Of a DNA stretch of 64,000 nucleotides, positions 29,402 through 38,824 are shown one piece after another; the first letter of the stretch is position 1; each line of letters begins with the position of its first letter. Origin of the DNA: AP-15 sp963832875 (GTDB lineage Bacteria; Pseudomonadota; Alphaproteobacteria; ATCC43930; CGMCC-115725); NCBI GenBank assembly GCA_963832875.1, contig CAWHWB010000003.1:186001-250000 (forward strand), written 5' to 3'. Under the pieces are notes generated by a model that had not been told where the DNA came from, searched no databases, and saw only the letters and a program-made list of their open reading frames with translations. Made by a program: the position numbers and the translations under genes.

Positions 29402-31618
29402 ATGCGGCAGCAGGCGATGATCGTCCAAGACCTCGTGCTCGTCGGCGGCGGGCACGCCCATGTGCATGTGCTGAAGAGCTTTGGCATGCGGCCGATCGCG
29501 GGGGTGCGCGTGACCCTCGTCGCCCGCGAGGTCGCGACGCCCTATTCGGGCATGCTGCCGGGCTGGGTCGCCGGACACTACGCGTTCGACGAATGCCACA
29601 TCGATCTCGGCCGGCTGGCCCGCTTTGCCGGCGCGCGCTTGGTCCGTGACGAGGCGATCGGCATCGACCGCGAAAAGCGCCAGCTGATCAGCCGGGCTCA
29701 CCCACCGATCCGCTATGACCTGCTGTCATTCGATATCGGCTCAACTCCCCGCGCGCATGACGTCCCCGGCGCCGCCGAGAACACCGTCGCGGTAAAGCCG
29801 ATCGCCCAATTCGCTTGCCGCTGGGAAGGGCTCCTGGCCCGATCGCGGCGAATGCCGGGCCTGCGCCTCGCTGTTGTCGGCGGCGGGGCAGCCGGCGTCG
29901 AGTTGGCGCTGTGCGCGCAATATCGCCTCGCCGCCTCGGGTGCGGCGCCGCTTGAGGTGACCCTCGTCACCCGCGACGGGCTGCTGCCGTCGCACAATCG
30001 ACGGGTCCGTCAGCGTTTCGGGCGGATTTTTGCCGAGCGCGGGATCACGGCCATAACCGGCAATGCGGTCATTCGGGTCGAGCCGGGCTGGTTGGTCTGT
30101 GACGACGGCCGGTGCGTCGAATTTGACGAGGCGCTGTGGGTCACCGAGGCCGGGGCGGCGCCGTGGCTGGCCGAGACCGGGCTGCCGCTGACCGCCGACG
30201 GCTTTCTGGCGATCGATGAAACCCTGCGCACGCCCGGTGATGCGCGGATCTTCGCTGCCGGTGACGTCGCGACGATGACCGACCACCCGCGCGAAAAGGC
30301 CGGGGTCTACGCCGTCCGCCAGGGGCCGCCGCTTGTCGCCAATCTGCGCCGGGCATTCGCCGGCAGGCGGCTGGCGCGGGCGGTGCCGCAGCGCCGCGGG
30401 CTGGCCTTGATTGGAACCGGGGACCGGCATGCCGTCGCCTCGCGCGGACCCTTTGCCGCCCATGGCGCCTCTTGGTGGCGGCTCAAGGATTGGATCGACC
30501 GGCGCTGGATGCGGCGCTATCGCGAATTGCCCGAGATGCTGCCCGAGCCGGGCGAGGACCCGATGCGCTGCGGCGGCTGTGCGGCAAAGGTCCCGGCCGC
30601 AATCCTGGGCCGGGTCATCGATCGTTTGCGACCGGCCGCGAGCGATCTCGTCGCGATCGGTCTCGATAGCGCCGACGACGCGGCCCTAATCGCCTTCCCT
30701 GGCGCGCCGCCATTGCTGCAGACTGTCGATTTTTTCCGCGCCATGGTCGACGACCCGTATCTGTTCGGCCGCATCGCCGCGACCCATGCGCTGAACGACA
30801 TCTATGCAATGGGCGGCCAGCCGGACACGGCGCTCGCCATCGCCACATCGCCGGCGGCGAGCCCGGAGATCGTCGAGCACGATCTTTTTCATATGCTGCG
30901 CGGGGGGCTCGATGTGCTCGAACCGGCGGGTGCGGTGCTGGTCGGCGGTCACAGCGCCGAGGGGGCGGAACTGGCGCTCGGCTTCGCCGTGACCGGACGC
31001 GGGCCCTCCGGGACGCTGCTGCGCAAGGGCGGGCTGCGGACGGGAGACCGGCTGATTTTGACCAAGCCGCTCGGCACCGGCGTTATTCTCGCCGCCGACG
31101 GGCGCGGGCTGGCGCCGGCCCGGGTCGTCGAGGGTGCCATCGCGACGATGCTGCAACCCGCCGCCGACGCTGCCGCCTGCCTCGTCGCACACGGCGCGAC
31201 GGCCTGCACCGATGTGACCGGGTTCGGGCTCATCGGGCACCTTCTCGAAATGCTGCGCGCGTCCCACCGGGACGCCGTGCTCGACCCCGAGGCGGTCCCG
31301 GCGCTCGAGGGTGCGCTGGCATTGTTGGCGCGCGGCGTCACCAGCTCGCTGCACAGCGAAAATCTGGCGGCGCTGGCGGCGCTCGAAACCGGCGACACGC
31401 ACCCGATCGCGGCGCTTCTGATCGACCCGCAGACCGCCGGCGGGCTGCTTGCCGGGGTCCCCGCCGCGCGCGCCGCCTCTTGTCTCGACCGGCTCGGGGC
31501 GCTTGGCTATCGCGCTGCCGCGATCGGCCGGGTCGCGCGGGCCAGCGGCGCGGAGCCGCGCATCCGCCTTGAACCCGCCGCAGCTCTCCTGAGCGCCGAA
31601 CCCGCGACCGCGTCGTGA
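29402..31618 (+). CDS. selD: bifunctional NADH dehydrogenase-like/selenide, water dikinase SelD
   Basis: 738 residues in two parts. Residues 1 to about 370 are an NDH-2-like flavoprotein: VLVGGGHAHVHVLKSFGM, RLAVVGGGAAGVELAL, RIFAAGDVATM. From MRCGGCAAKVPAAIL (about 380) to the end is SelD, which makes selenophosphate from selenide and ATP. The active-site Cys and Lys sit in CGGCAAK; VDFFRAMVDDPYLFGRIAATHALNDIYAMGG and TKPLGTGVI are nucleotide and metal motifs. This fusion is a known architecture and may couple selenium reduction to SelD. The SelD cysteine site is Cys, not Sec. GTGA overlap with selA shows an operon. Confidence 0.95.
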   Translation: MRQQAMIVQDLVLVGGGHAHVHVLKSFGMRPIAGVRVTLVAREVATPYSGMLPGWVAGHYAFDECHIDLGRLARFAGARLVRDEAIGIDREKRQLISRAHPPIRYDLLSFDIGSTPRAHDVPGAAENTVAVKPIAQFACRWEGLLARSRRMPGLRLAVVGGGAAGVELALCAQYRLAASGAAPLEVTLVTRDGLLPSHNRRVRQRFGRIFAERGITAITGNAVIRVEPGWLVCDDGRCVEFDEALWVTEAGAAPWLAETGLPLTADGFLAIDETLRTPGDARIFAAGDVATMTDHPREKAGVYAVRQGPPLVANLRRAFAGRRLARAVPQRRGLALIGTGDRHAVASRGPFAAHGASWWRLKDWIDRRWMRRYRELPEMLPEPGEDPMRCGGCAAKVPAAILGRVIDRLRPAASDLVAIGLDSADDAALIAFPGAPPLLQTVDFFRAMVDDPYLFGRIAATHALNDIYAMGGQPDTALAIATSPAASPEIVEHDLFHMLRGGLDVLEPAGAVLVGGHSAEGAELALGFAVTGRGPSGTLLRKGGLRTGDRLILTKPLGTGVILAADGRGLAPARVVEGAIATMLQPAADAAACLVAHGATACTDVTGFGLIGHLLEMLRASHRDAVLDPEAVPALEGALALLARGVTSSLHSENLAALAALETGDTHPIAALLIDPQTAGGLLAGVPAARAASCLDRLGALGYRAAAIGRVARASGAEPRIRLEPAAALLSAEPATAS

Positions 31619-33015
31619 CCATCGCACCGCGCCACGGCCGCGCCGCGCTGCCCGCTGTCGACAAGGTCCTGCGAGCCGAGCGGGCTTGCGGATTGATTGC
31701 GCAACATGGACGCGCCCTCGTACTGGACGCGGTCAGGGCGGAGCTGGCGCAGCGGCGGCAACTCGGGGCGTCCGCTTCAATCGCGGAGATCGTCGAGCAG
31801 AGCGCACAGGCTCTCGCGCGTCTGGTCGAGCCATCGCAACGCCGCGTCTTCAATCTGACCGGAACCGTGCTGCACACCAATCTCGGCCGAGCGCCGCTGC
31901 CGGAGGAGGCGATCGCCGCTGCCGCGGAAGCGATGCGCGACCCCTCGACCCTCGAATACGACCTCGAAACCGGCCGGCGCGGCGAGCGCGATGACCATCT
32001 TTCGGGGTGGTTGAAGCGGCTTACCGGAGCTGAGGCGGCGATCGCCGTCAACAACAATGCCGGCGCCTTGGTACTGGCGCTGAACGCGCTGGCCGATGGG
32101 CGGGAAACGATCGTATCGCGCGGCGAGTTGATCGAGATCGGCGGCTCGTTCCGGCTGCCCGACATCATGGCGCGCGCCGGGACCCGCCTGCGCGAGGTCG
32201 GCACCACCAACCGCACCCATCTCGGCGATTTCACCGCCGCGATCGGGCCGCAGACCGGGCTGATCCTGAAGGCGCATACCAGCAATTACGCGATCGAGGG
32301 CTTTACCGCCGCGGTCCCGGCCACAAAGCTGGCTTCTCTCGCGCACGAGCGGGCGATCCCGTTTGTCGAGGATCTCGGCAGCGGCTCGCTGATTGATCTC
32401 GCGGCCTGGGGGTTGCCGCACGAGCCGACCGTGGCCGAGGCCTTGGGCGCCGGCGCCGACCTTGTGACTTTCAGCGGCGACAAATTGCTCGGCGGCCCGC
32501 AGGCAGGGCTTATCGTCGGCCGCGCCGATCTGATTGCCAGGCTGGCGAGCAACCCGTTGAAGCGCGCCTTGCGGCTGGACAAGATCCGCCTCGCGGCGCT
32601 CGAAGCGGTGCTGCGGCTCTACGCCGATCCGGACCGCCTCGCCGAACGGCTGCCGACATTGCGGCTTCTTTCCCGCTCCCGCAGCGATATCGAAGCGCTT
32701 GGCCGGCGTCTCCTCCCCGCTGTAGGGCGCGCGTTCGCCGGCACTGCTGAAATCTGCCTGATCGAGACCCGCAGCCAGATCGGCAGCGGCGCCTTGCCGG
32801 TCTCATTGCTGCCGAGCGCGGCACTGGCGCTGCGGCCGCTCGGCAGCACGAAATCGGGCGCCGCGGTCGAGGCGTTGGCGCGTGCCTTGCGCGGCTTGCC
32901 GATCCCGGTTATCTGCCGGATCGAATCCGGCAATGTCGTGCTCGATCTGCGCTGCCTCGAAGACGAGACCGCCTTCCTCGCCCAGCTCGCCGATTTCCCC
33001 GCCGTGGCGACATGA
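31615..33015 (+). CDS. selA: L-seryl-tRNA(Sec) selenium transferase SelA
   Basis: 466 residues, the usual length. SelA converts Ser-tRNA(Sec) to Sec-tRNA(Sec) with selenophosphate and PLP, working as a large ring. NLTGTVLHTNLGRAPLPEEAI and ETGRRGERDDHLSGWLKRLTGAEAA are family hallmarks; the PLP lysine is Lys290 in TFSGDKLLGGPQAG. VEDLGSGSLIDL precedes it. The start is GTG 31615, overlapping the selD stop by 4 bases; its stop overlaps the selB ATG the same way. Confidence 0.97.
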   Translation: MTIAPRHGRAALPAVDKVLRAERACGLIAQHGRALVLDAVRAELAQRRQLGASASIAEIVEQSAQALARLVEPSQRRVFNLTGTVLHTNLGRAPLPEEAIAAAAEAMRDPSTLEYDLETGRRGERDDHLSGWLKRLTGAEAAIAVNNNAGALVLALNALADGRETIVSRGELIEIGGSFRLPDIMARAGTRLREVGTTNRTHLGDFTAAIGPQTGLILKAHTSNYAIEGFTAAVPATKLASLAHERAIPFVEDLGSGSLIDLAAWGLPHEPTVAEALGAGADLVTFSGDKLLGGPQAGLIVGRADLIARLASNPLKRALRLDKIRLAALEAVLRLYADPDRLAERLPTLRLLSRSRSDIEALGRRLLPAVGRAFAGTAEICLIETRSQIGSGALPVSLLPSAALALRPLGSTKSGAAVEALARALRGLPIPVICRIESGNVVLDLRCLEDETAFLAQLADFPAVAT

Positions 33016-34937
33016 TCCTTGCGACCGCCGGGCATATCGATCATGGCAAGACCGCGCTGGTGCGCGCCTTGACCGGCGTCGACGCCGACCGCCTGCCCGA
33101 AGAAAAGCGGCGCGGGCTGACGATCGATCTCGGCTTCGCTTATGCAAATTTGCCCGATGGCACCGAATTGGGCTTTGTCGATGTGCCGGGCCATGAGCGG
33201 TTTCTGCCCAACATGTTGGCCGGGGTGTTGTCGATCGACCGGGTGCTCCTGGTCGTCGCCGCCGACGATGGCGCGCGCCCGCAGACGCTCGAGCACCTCG
33301 ACATCCTCGAACTGATCGGGGTGGCCGAGATCACCGGAATCGTGACGAAGATTGATCGGGTCGAACCGCAGCGCGCCGCAGCGGTCGAAACCGAGATCGC
33401 GGAATTGCTCGCCGCGGCCGGTTACGCCGAGAGCCCGGTCTTTCCGGTGTCGAGCCGCACTGGCGACGGCATCGCCGCGCTGACCGCGCATCTGCAGCGG
33501 AGCGCCGCCGTTGCGCTGCACACCCGGCCGGCGGGCGGTCGCTCGGGCCTGTTCCGCATGCCGATCGACCGCGCCTTCACCCTGCCGGGGATCGGACTAG
33601 TGGTGACCGGCACTGTGGCCGCAGGCGGGGTCGCAGTCGGCGACCGGCTGATGATCAGTCCGCGTGGCGATCCGGTCCGAGTGCGCGGGCTGCACGCCCA
33701 GAACCGGTCGATCGAGACCGCTGCCGCCGGCGAGCGCTGCGCTGTCAACATCGTCGGCTCTTTCCCCGAGAGCGGCGAACCGCGGCGCGGCGACTGGCTG
33801 TTGGCGCCCGAGCGGCACGCGCCGGCGCGGCGCCTCGATCTGTTGGTGCGCGCCTCGCGCCATGCCGAGGCGCCGTTGCGCGACGGGTTGCCGGTCCACC
33901 TGCATCTCGGCGCCGAGGACGCGGTTGGCCGCGCCGCGGTGCTCAGCGGACCCGCGATCGCCCCCGGTGAAATTGGCCTCGTCCAGATCGACCTCAATCA
34001 GACGCTGGGTGCGCTCTGCGGCGATCGCGTCGTGCTGCGCGACCATGCGGCGCGCCGTACCTTGGCCGGCGGGCATGTCGTCGACCCGTTCGCGCCGCGG
34101 CGCGGCCGCCGGCTCCCGGCCCGGCTCGCGTTGCTCGACGCGATGGCCGCGCCCGACCCGGCGGCGGCGCTTGCCGGTATGCTGGCCGTGGCAGGGATAG
34201 TCGACTTGGCGAATTTCGCGCTGGCACGCAATCTGGCGCCGGGCGAAGTCGACGCATTGACCGAGAACAGTCGATTCTTGCGGCTCGGGCCCCAACGCGC
34301 GCCGGTCGCGGTCGCCGCCGAGCGGCTGACGGCGCTCGGCGAGGTCATCGTGGCGGCGCTCGCCGGTTGGCATCAGGCACAGCCGGACGTGATCGGGCCG
34401 CCGCGCCCCGCCCTCTTTGAAAGATTGCGCGCCGAGGCGCCGGCAGTGGCGCTCGATGCTGCGCTCTCCGTCCTCGCCGGCGCCGGTCGGGTCGTGCGCG
34501 AGGGGGCGCTGTGGCGCCTGCCCGAGCACCAGCCGCGACTGACCAACGCCGACGAGAAGCTGTGGCGGCGTGTTCGCCCGATGCTCGCCGTCGCCAAGTT
34601 GCGCCCGCCGCGCGTGCGCGAGATCGCCGGAGCGCTGGCGCTCGACCCCGGGGCGGTCGACCGTTTCCTGAAGCGCGCCGAGAGCCTGGGTCGCGTCGCC
34701 AAAGTCGCCGACAATCGATTTTTTCTGCCGGAAACCTTGGCGGGCCTCGCCGAGATCGCGAAAGAATTGGCCGACGCGTCACCCGATGGCACCTTTACCG
34801 CAACAGCCTTTAAGGACCGCACCGGCGTCGGTCGGAATTTGACGATCAGCATTCTCGAATATCTCGATCGACTCGGCGCCACCCGCCGGGTGGGCGACGC
34901 CCGCATCGTCCTCGATGAGGGACTCGGGTTCGGCTGA
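33012..34937 (+). CDS. selB: selenocysteine-specific elongation factor SelB
   Basis: 641 residues. The EF-Tu-like GTPase domain starts at residue 1: ATAGHIDHGKTALVRALTG (G1), FVDVPGHERFLPNML (G3) and TKIDRVE (G4). It is followed by domains II-III and a C-terminal array of winged-helix domains (AKLRPPRVREIAGALALDPGAVDRFL, and TATAFKDRTGVGRNLTISILEYLDR at the end) that bind the SECIS hairpin. SelB delivers Sec-tRNA to UGA at the ribosome. ATG 33012 overlaps the selA stop (ATGA). A complete SelB means the organism decodes UGA as Sec. Confidence 0.97.
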   Translation: MILATAGHIDHGKTALVRALTGVDADRLPEEKRRGLTIDLGFAYANLPDGTELGFVDVPGHERFLPNMLAGVLSIDRVLLVVAADDGARPQTLEHLDILELIGVAEITGIVTKIDRVEPQRAAAVETEIAELLAAAGYAESPVFPVSSRTGDGIAALTAHLQRSAAVALHTRPAGGRSGLFRMPIDRAFTLPGIGLVVTGTVAAGGVAVGDRLMISPRGDPVRVRGLHAQNRSIETAAAGERCAVNIVGSFPESGEPRRGDWLLAPERHAPARRLDLLVRASRHAEAPLRDGLPVHLHLGAEDAVGRAAVLSGPAIAPGEIGLVQIDLNQTLGALCGDRVVLRDHAARRTLAGGHVVDPFAPRRGRRLPARLALLDAMAAPDPAAALAGMLAVAGIVDLANFALARNLAPGEVDALTENSRFLRLGPQRAPVAVAAERLTALGEVIVAALAGWHQAQPDVIGPPRPALFERLRAEAPAVALDAALSVLAGAGRVVREGALWRLPEHQPRLTNADEKLWRRVRPMLAVAKLRPPRVREIAGALALDPGAVDRFLKRAESLGRVAKVADNRFFLPETLAGLAEIAKELADASPDGTFTATAFKDRTGVGRNLTISILEYLDRLGATRRVGDARIVLDEGLGFG

Positions 34938-35006
34938 TGGATCCGGACTAGCCGGGCGGAGGCCGGAGCTCCCTGCCTCTCTCCTCGCAACAGACGCGCC
35001 GCGCCG

Positions 35007-37310
35007 TTATTCGACCAGCGCTGGCTCCTTGGGTGCGGCCGGCGCGACCGGTCCCTCCTCGAAGGCGAAGCCGAGCACGTCTTCCTCGGGCTTTTTGGTG
35101 ACCCGGACGGTGCCGCCCTTGGCCAGCCGCCCAAACAGCAGCTCCTCAGCGAGCGGCTTTTTGACGTGCTCCTGGATGACCCGGGCGAGCGGGCGGGCGC
35201 CGAACAGCGGATCGTAGCCCTTTTCGGCGAGCCAGGCGCGGGCCGACGGGTCGAGCTCGATCGTGACGTTGCGATCGGCCAGCTGCTCTTCCAATTGCAG
35301 CACGAACTTGTCGACCACCCGCCCGATCGTCTCGGGCGACAATGGCGCGAACGAGATCGTCGCGTCGAGCCGGTTGCGGAATTCGGGCGTGAACATGCGG
35401 TTGATCGCTTCGTGATCGTCGCCCTGTCGGATGCCGCTGCCAAAACCGATCGCCGGCTTGGCCAGATCCGAAGCGCCGGCATTCGTCGTCATGATCAGAA
35501 TCACGTTGCGGAAATCGACATTCTTGCCGTTGTGGTCGGTCAATTTCCCATAATCCATGACCTGCAGCAGAATGTTGAACAGATCGGGATGGGCTTTCTC
35601 GATCTCGTCCAGCAGCAGCACGCTGTGCGGGTGCTGGTCGATCGCGTCGGTCAGCAAGCCGCCCTGGTCGAAGCCGACATACCCCGGCGGCGCGCCGATC
35701 AGCCGCGAAACGGTATGCCGCTCCATATATTCCGACATGTCGAAGCGGGTGATTTCGATGCCGAGCGTGCGGGCGAGCTGCCGCGCCACTTCGGTCTTGC
35801 CGACCCCGGTCGGGCCGGAAAACAGATAGCTGCCGATCGGCTTTTCGGCGTCGCGCAACCCGGCGCGCGCGAGCTTGATCGCCGATACCAATGCCTCGAT
35901 CGCGCTATCCTGGCCGAACACCATGGTCTTCAAATCGCGATCGAGGTTGCGCAGCACCTCGCGATCGTCGCGCGAAACGCTCTTCGGAGGGATCCGCGCC
36001 ATCGTCGCGATGACCGCCTCGACCTCGCGCGCGGTGATGGTCTTGCGGCGTCGGTTTTCGGGTACCAGCATTTGCGCGGCACCGGTCTCGTCGATCACGT
36101 CGATCGCCTTGTCCGGCAATTTGCGGTCTCCGATGTAGCGGTGCGACAGCTCGACCGCAGCGCGCAACGCGTCGGTCGTATAGCGAACCTTGTGATGCCG
36201 CTCGTAATAGGGTTTGAGCCCACGCAGGATCTTGATCGAATCCTCCACCGTCGGCTCGTTGACGTCGATCTTCTGAAAGCGGCGGACCAGCGCCCGGTCC
36301 TTCTCGAAATAATTGCGGTATTCCTTATAGGTAGTCGAGCCGATGCAGCGGATAGCGCCGCCGGCCAGTGCCGGCTTCAGCAAGTTCGAGGCGTCCATCG
36401 CCCCGCCGCTGGTTGCCCCAGCGCCGATCACGGTATGGATTTCGTCGATGAACAGGATCGCTCCGGGCTGCGCCTCGAGCTCCGACAAGACCGCCTTCAG
36501 CCGTTCCTCGAAATCTCCGCGATAGCGCGTGCCGGCGAGCAATGCCCCCATGTCGAGCGCATAGATCGTCGCGTTGACCAGCACCTCGGGCACCTCGCGC
36601 TGGACGATACGGCGCGCCAGCCCCTCGGCGATCGCGGTTTTGCCGACGCCGGGGTCGCCGACATAGAGCGGGTTGTTCTTCGAGCGCCGGCACAGGATCT
36701 GGATCGTCCGCTCGACTTCGGCTTCGCGGCCGATCAGCGGGTCGATGCGGCCGCCCTTGGCCTTCTTGTTCAGATTGGCGCAATAGGCGTCGAGCGCGTC
36801 ATGGCTGCGCTTTTGCGATTTGTCGCTGCGCTCGTCCTCGTCCGCCCCCTGGACCCGCCGGGTTTCCGAGCGGCCGGGTGCCTTGGCGATGCCGTGGGAG
36901 ATGTAGTTGACCGCGTCGAACCGGGTCATGTCCTGTTCTTGCAGAAAATAGACCGCGTGGCTCTCGCGCTCGGCGAACATCGCCACCAGAACATTGGCGC
37001 CGGTGACCTCTTCGCGGCCCGAGGATTGGACATGAATTGCGGCGCGCTGCAGGACGCGCTGAAAGCTGGCCGTCGGCTTGGCGTCGTCCTTGTGCACGGC
37101 GACCAGATTGCCGAGCTCGTTGTCGATGTAGTTCAGCACCTCGCGACGCAACCGGTCGAGATCGACGCTGCAGGCCCGCAGCACGGCGACCGCATCCTGG
37201 TCCTCGGTCATCGCCAATAGCAGGTGCTCGAGCGTGGCGTATTCGTGGCGGCGATCGTTGGCATGGGCGAGCGCCCGATGCAGCGACTTTTCGAGATTGC
37301 GTGACAGCAC
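35007..37310 (-). CDS. clpA: ATP-dependent Clp protease ATP-binding subunit ClpA
   Basis: 767 residues. The N-domain (SRNLEKSLHRALAHANDRRHEYATLEHLLLAM) binds ClpS. AAA+ 1 carries GDPGVGKTAIAEG and FIDEIHTVIGAG; AAA+ 2 carries GPTGVGKTEVARQ and LLLDEIEKAHPD. The ClpP-docking loop is present as AIGFGSG. ClpA unfolds proteins and feeds them to ClpP. The start is GTG 37310 with GGAAGGGCGGGA upstream; the longer frame covers the clpS 3' end and has no homology. clpS ends 20 bases upstream. Confidence 0.95.
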   Translation of the reverse strand: MLSRNLEKSLHRALAHANDRRHEYATLEHLLLAMTEDQDAVAVLRACSVDLDRLRREVLNYIDNELGNLVAVHKDDAKPTASFQRVLQRAAIHVQSSGREEVTGANVLVAMFAERESHAVYFLQEQDMTRFDAVNYISHGIAKAPGRSETRRVQGADEDERSDKSQKRSHDALDAYCANLNKKAKGGRIDPLIGREAEVERTIQILCRRSKNNPLYVGDPGVGKTAIAEGLARRIVQREVPEVLVNATIYALDMGALLAGTRYRGDFEERLKAVLSELEAQPGAILFIDEIHTVIGAGATSGGAMDASNLLKPALAGGAIRCIGSTTYKEYRNYFEKDRALVRRFQKIDVNEPTVEDSIKILRGLKPYYERHHKVRYTTDALRAAVELSHRYIGDRKLPDKAIDVIDETGAAQMLVPENRRRKTITAREVEAVIATMARIPPKSVSRDDREVLRNLDRDLKTMVFGQDSAIEALVSAIKLARAGLRDAEKPIGSYLFSGPTGVGKTEVARQLARTLGIEITRFDMSEYMERHTVSRLIGAPPGYVGFDQGGLLTDAIDQHPHSVLLLDEIEKAHPDLFNILLQVMDYGKLTDHNGKNVDFRNVILIMTTNAGASDLAKPAIGFGSGIRQGDDHEAINRMFTPEFRNRLDATISFAPLSPETIGRVVDKFVLQLEEQLADRNVTIELDPSARAWLAEKGYDPLFGARPLARVIQEHVKKPLAEELLFGRLAKGGTVRVTKKPEEDVLGFAFEEGPVAPAAPKEPALVE

Positions 37311-37330
37311 TCCCGCCCTTCCTTCCTTGG

Positions 37331-37657
37331 CTAGTCCTTTTCCAGCGTGCACTGCAGCGGATGCTGGTGCTGCCGGGCGAAATCCATAACCTGAGTGACC
37401 TTGGTCTCGGCCACTTCGTAGGTAAATACGCCGCAAATCCCGACCCCGCGGCGATGCACGTGCAGCATGATGCGGGTGGCTTCCTGTCGGCTCTTGCCGA
37501 AAAACCGCTCCAGGGTGTGGACGACGAACTCCATGGGAGTGTAATCGTCGTTCAGCATCAATACCTTGTACATAGAGGGCTTTTTCGTCTTCGGCTTGGC
37601 CTTGACGACGACGCCCGTACCCGGTCCTTCCTCGTTGCGCTTTCCGTTATCGCTCAT
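37331..37657 (-). CDS. clpS: ClpS adaptor protein
   Basis: 108 residues. The ClpS core is complete: YKVLMLNDDYTPMEFVVHTLERFF binds N-degron residues (NDDYTPMEFV), followed by ATRIMLHVHRRGVGICGVFTYEVAETKV. ClpS brings proteins with destabilising N-terminal residues to ClpA. The charged N-terminal tail (NEEGPGTGVVVKAKPKTKK) is the flexible segment that enters ClpA. Upstream of clpA in one operon. Confidence 0.96.
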   Translation of the reverse strand: MSDNGKRNEEGPGTGVVVKAKPKTKKPSMYKVLMLNDDYTPMEFVVHTLERFFGKSRQEATRIMLHVHRRGVGICGVFTYEVAETKVTQVMDFARQHQHPLQCTLEKD

Positions 37658-37771
37658 CTCGATCCGGACCGATCGCCTCGCTCGCCCTCATGATATTGGT
37701 TTTCCGCCGGCCCGGAAAAGGATTTTCCGCCCCCTGGAGCGAATGCCCGCGCCAGCCAGCGACACCGCCTG

Positions 37772-38761
37772 CTACTCCGCCCGGTATGGCCGGCGGAGCA
37801 GCCGGTCGGTCATCGCGTCGACTGGCGCGCCGCGATGCAGCACCGCGTCGACCGCCTCGCTGATCGGCATTTCGATCCCGAGCCTGACAGCCAGCTCGCC
37901 GACGGCACCCGCGGTCGCGATCCCTTCGACGACCGAGCGGCGACCGCAGAGTGCGTGGTCAAGACTGAGCCCGCGGCCGAGCGCCAGCCCGAGGGCATAA
38001 TTGCGCGACTGCCCGGCGCTGCAGGTCAGCACCAAGTCGCCGAGACCGCAGAGGCCGCGAAAGGTTTCCGCCCGCGCGCCTCGAGCCCGCCCGAGCCGTA
38101 TCATTTCGGCGAGGCCGCGGGTGATCAGCGCGGCTCGGGCATTGTCGCCGAGCCCCCGCCCGACAACGATCCCGCAGGCGATCGCCAGCACATTCTTGAC
38201 CGCCCCGCCGATTTCCGCGCCGATCGAATCCGACGACAGATAGGGGCGAAAACGGCTGCTGCCGAGGGCCGCGACAAAGCGCTCGGCGAGCACCGCTCCG
38301 GCGCTGGCGATGGTCACCGCGGTCGGCAGGCCGCGGGCGACTTCGATGGCGAAGCTTGGTCCCGACAACACCGCATAGGGCGAATTCGGCAATATCTCCG
38401 ACCCGATCTGCGACATCATGGCGAGCGAACCCGCCTCGATCCCTTTGGCGCAATGCAGCACCGGAAGGCCCGGCGGCAGAACCCGGCGCAGACGGTCGAG
38501 CACGCCGCGCAGAAACTGCGCCGGAACCGCGAGCAGCGCGGCATCGGCACCGGTCACCGCCGCTTCGAGGTCGGCGCTGGCGGCAATCGCCGGATCGAGC
38601 GAGATGCCGGGGAGATAGGACGGATTTTCGTGGCGCTCGTTGATGGCGGCGGCAATATCGGGATCGCGCGCCCACAGAACCGGGTTTGCTCCGGCACGCC
38701 GGGCGGCGATGGCGAGTGCCGTCCCCCAGGCGCCCGCGCCGATGATCGCGAGCCGCTTCAT
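37772..38761 (-). CDS. gpsA: NAD(P)H-dependent glycerol-3-phosphate dehydrogenase GpsA
   Basis: 329 residues. The N-terminal Rossmann motif is GAGAWGTALA (residues 8-17). Further signatures are HCAKGIEAGSL, VLSGPSFAIEVARGLPTA, GGAVKNVLAIACGI with the catalytic lysine, and the substrate segment GLGDNARAALITRGLAEM. GpsA reduces dihydroxyacetone phosphate to sn-glycerol-3-phosphate for phospholipids. ATG 38761 starts at MKRLAIIGAG; the frame further upstream overlaps tsaD. Confidence 0.95.
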   Translation of the reverse strand: MKRLAIIGAGAWGTALAIAARRAGANPVLWARDPDIAAAINERHENPSYLPGISLDPAIAASADLEAAVTGADAALLAVPAQFLRGVLDRLRRVLPPGLPVLHCAKGIEAGSLAMMSQIGSEILPNSPYAVLSGPSFAIEVARGLPTAVTIASAGAVLAERFVAALGSSRFRPYLSSDSIGAEIGGAVKNVLAIACGIVVGRGLGDNARAALITRGLAEMIRLGRARGARAETFRGLCGLGDLVLTCSAGQSRNYALGLALGRGLSLDHALCGRRSVVEGIATAGAVGELAVRLGIEMPISEAVDAVLHRGAPVDAMTDRLLRRPYRAE

Positions 38762-38779
38762 CGAGCCGGCTCTTTGGGC

Positions 38780-38824
38780 GCCATGTTCCCGAAAGCCATG
38801 CTCCGCGGGGCCATGCGGGGGATC
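38780..38824. repeat. imperfect 15-bp repeat, three copies, between tsaD and gpsA
   Basis: GCCATGTTCCCGAAA, GCCATGCTCCGCGGG and GCCATGCGGGGGATC lie head to tail. The first 6 bases are identical in all three copies and the rest has diverged. They fill the spacer between the tsaD stop and the gpsA start. Confidence 0.5.

Noticed and set aside
35166..37220. 684-codon open frame opposite clpA
   Set aside because: It is an antisense shadow of a conserved gene in GC-rich DNA; the translation has no domain pattern and clpA is unequivocal.
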